Below, one piece after another: positions 4,277 to 5,159 of a DNA stretch of 5,159 nucleotides. Position 1 is the stretch's first letter, and every line of letters begins with the position of its first letter. Source of the stretch: Alphaproteobacteria bacterium (GTDB taxonomy: Bacteria > Pseudomonadota > Alphaproteobacteria > Rhizobiales > Xanthobacteraceae). Below the pieces are notes generated by a model. The model was given only the letters and a program-made list of their open reading frames with translations. It made no database searches and was not told where the DNA came from. The DNA lies in the NCBI GenBank assembly GCA_005884855.1, contig VAZS01000085.1, forward strand, positions 1 through 5,159. The letters are read 5' to 3'. The position numbers and the translations under genes were made by a program.

Positions 4277-5159
4277 ATGAGGCGACGGGACTTAATCACT
4301 CTTATTGGTGGCGCGGCAGCGTTGCCGCTTGCGGCGCGCGCGCAACGGCCAAAAAAATTCCCCCTTATTGGAGTGCTGGTGTCTGCGTCGCCTCCGCATC
4401 CGTTCGCTGATGCATTCTGGCGCGGTCTGCACGCCCTCGGCTACTCGGACGGTGAAAACATCAAAGTCGAGTTTCGCTATACCGACGGGCGAAGCGATCG
4501 TGCCGAGGAGTACGCCGAGGAACTTGTCCGACTCAGCCCCGATGTCATCGTCGCGCATTATGCGCTAGCGGTTTCGGCCGCCATGCGAGCCACGCGAACG
4601 ATCCCAATTGTCATGGCTCCACATGGCGCGCCCTTACAGTTGGGCATTATCGACAGCTTGGCTCGACCCGGCGGAAAGGTCACGGGTCTGTCAGGAATGG
4701 ATGCGGAGATCGGAGGCAAGCGCGTGGAGCTCCTCCGCGAACTCATTCCGAACCTTCGCTCCATCGCAGCTCTCGCCGCGACCCCGACCAACCCGTATAG
4801 CGGACCCTTCGTAGAGGACCTTCGTTTGGGGGTCACAAGAGCTGGCCTTCGGTTTGAGCCGATACTGATCGGTGGCCCCAGCGAGTTCCGAAGCGCCTTC
4901 GCGACCATGGCTAAGGCGGAGGCGCAAGCGGTGATCGTCATGCCGTTCTTCGATCCGCATCGGGTGATCCTTGTAGAGCTCGCGGCCAAGCACCGGCTGG
5001 CGTACATGTCCGGCAGCCGGGATGCCACGGCGGCAGGGGGCTTGGTCTCTATGGCTGCCAATTTTCCGGAACTTTACGAGCGGGCCGCGTTCTACGTCGA
5101 CAAAATCCTAAAGGGCGCCAAGCCCGCCGATCTACCGGTGGAGCAACCCACAAAATTTC
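4277..5159 (+). CDS. ABC transporter substrate-binding protein, Tat-exported (3' end outside window)
   Basis: An open frame runs from ATG 4277 to the window edge, giving 294 of about 325 residues. The leader MRRRDLITLIGGAAALPLAARAQ has twin arginines, a hydrophobic core and an A-R-A cleavage site near residue 22, so export by Tat to the periplasm is likely. The mature part has the family landmarks in order: IGVLVSASPP (31-40), FWRGLHALGYSDGENIKVEFRYTDG (47-71), the PDVIVA strand (88-93), DSLARPGGKVTGLSG (126-140), VELLRELIPN (150-159), and [18 protein letters not shown] (277-294). This is the PF04392-like substrate-binding family with a type 1 periplasmic fold. The ligand is unknown. Its last visible block matches the gene at 1-225 ([15 protein letters not shown]), so the two are paralogues. 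It has its own promoter and Shine-Dalgarno, so it is not co-transcribed by necessity with the 3624 gene. Confidence 0.92.
   Translation, partial: MRRRDLITLIGGAAALPLAARAQRPKKFPLIGVLVSASPPHPFADAFWRGLHALGYSDGENIKVEFRYTDGRSDRAEEYAEELVRLSPDVIVAHYALAVSAAMRATRTIPIVMAPHGAPLQLGIIDSLARPGGKVTGLSGMDAEIGGKRVELLRELIPNLRSIAALAATPTNPYSGPFVEDLRLGVTRAGLRFEPILIGGPSEFRSAFATMAKAEAQAVIVMPFFDPHRVILVELAAKHRLAYMSGSRDATAAGGLVSMAANFPELYERAAFYVDKILKGAKPADLPVEQPTKF

Noticed and set aside
1..5159. Window as a circle with one substrate-binding gene crossing the ends
   Set aside because: The right edge already encodes the GGLVS to TKF segment that the left edge encodes as GGLMS to TKF, so the ends overlap in the family alignment and are two different genes.
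1..5159. CRISPR array, tRNA, rRNA, or a complete insertion sequence
   Set aside because: No evenly spaced identical repeats, no tRNA-like cloverleaf, and no transposase gene or terminal inverted repeats were seen; the four repeat copies are over 700 bases apart and degenerate.

Overview
The window looks like chromosomal accessory sequence from an alphaproteobacterium of the Bradyrhizobium/Rhodopseudomonas group. The basis is the high GC content, two ABC-type substrate-binding proteins of the family with 'RRRDLITLIGGAAALPLAARAQ'-like Tat leaders, a class III cyclase fused to TolB-like and TPR domains, and GC-rich spacers full of a repeat type I associate with that group. All genes read on the + strand. 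The taxonomic call is inference from family flavour, not a search.

Layout: (1) 1-225 is the C-terminal end of a substrate-binding protein whose start lies upstream. (2) 441-1400 encodes an intact 10-helix AEC-family (auxin efflux carrier/malonate-type) transporter. (3) 1623-3243 is an adenylate cyclase-TolB-TPR gene broken at about 2301-2305. Roughly 40 codons of the TolB-like domain are missing and the frame changes there, so the cyclase domain with all six canonical catalytic residues is cut off from its TPR half. (4) 3624-4067 encodes a 147-residue exported DUF4440/SnoaL-like (NTF2-fold) protein. A short coding-like remnant sits in frame just upstream. (5) 4277-5159 is a second substrate-binding protein of the same family as the first, running off the right edge.

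The genes do not form an obvious pathway or operon, because every pair is separated by 200-380 bases. What links them is the spacers. Each of the four gaps carries one copy, all in the same orientation, of a degenerate repeat of about 60-115 bases that ends in a TGACCC-N4-CGGAC-like module. The last copy appears to supply the -35 box of a good sigma70-type promoter for the second substrate-binding protein gene. I see no convincing new defence, mobile or biosynthetic system. The points most worth a second look are the repeat family, the deletion that leaves a possibly active stand-alone cyclase, and a perfect 9-bp inverted repeat after the broken gene.
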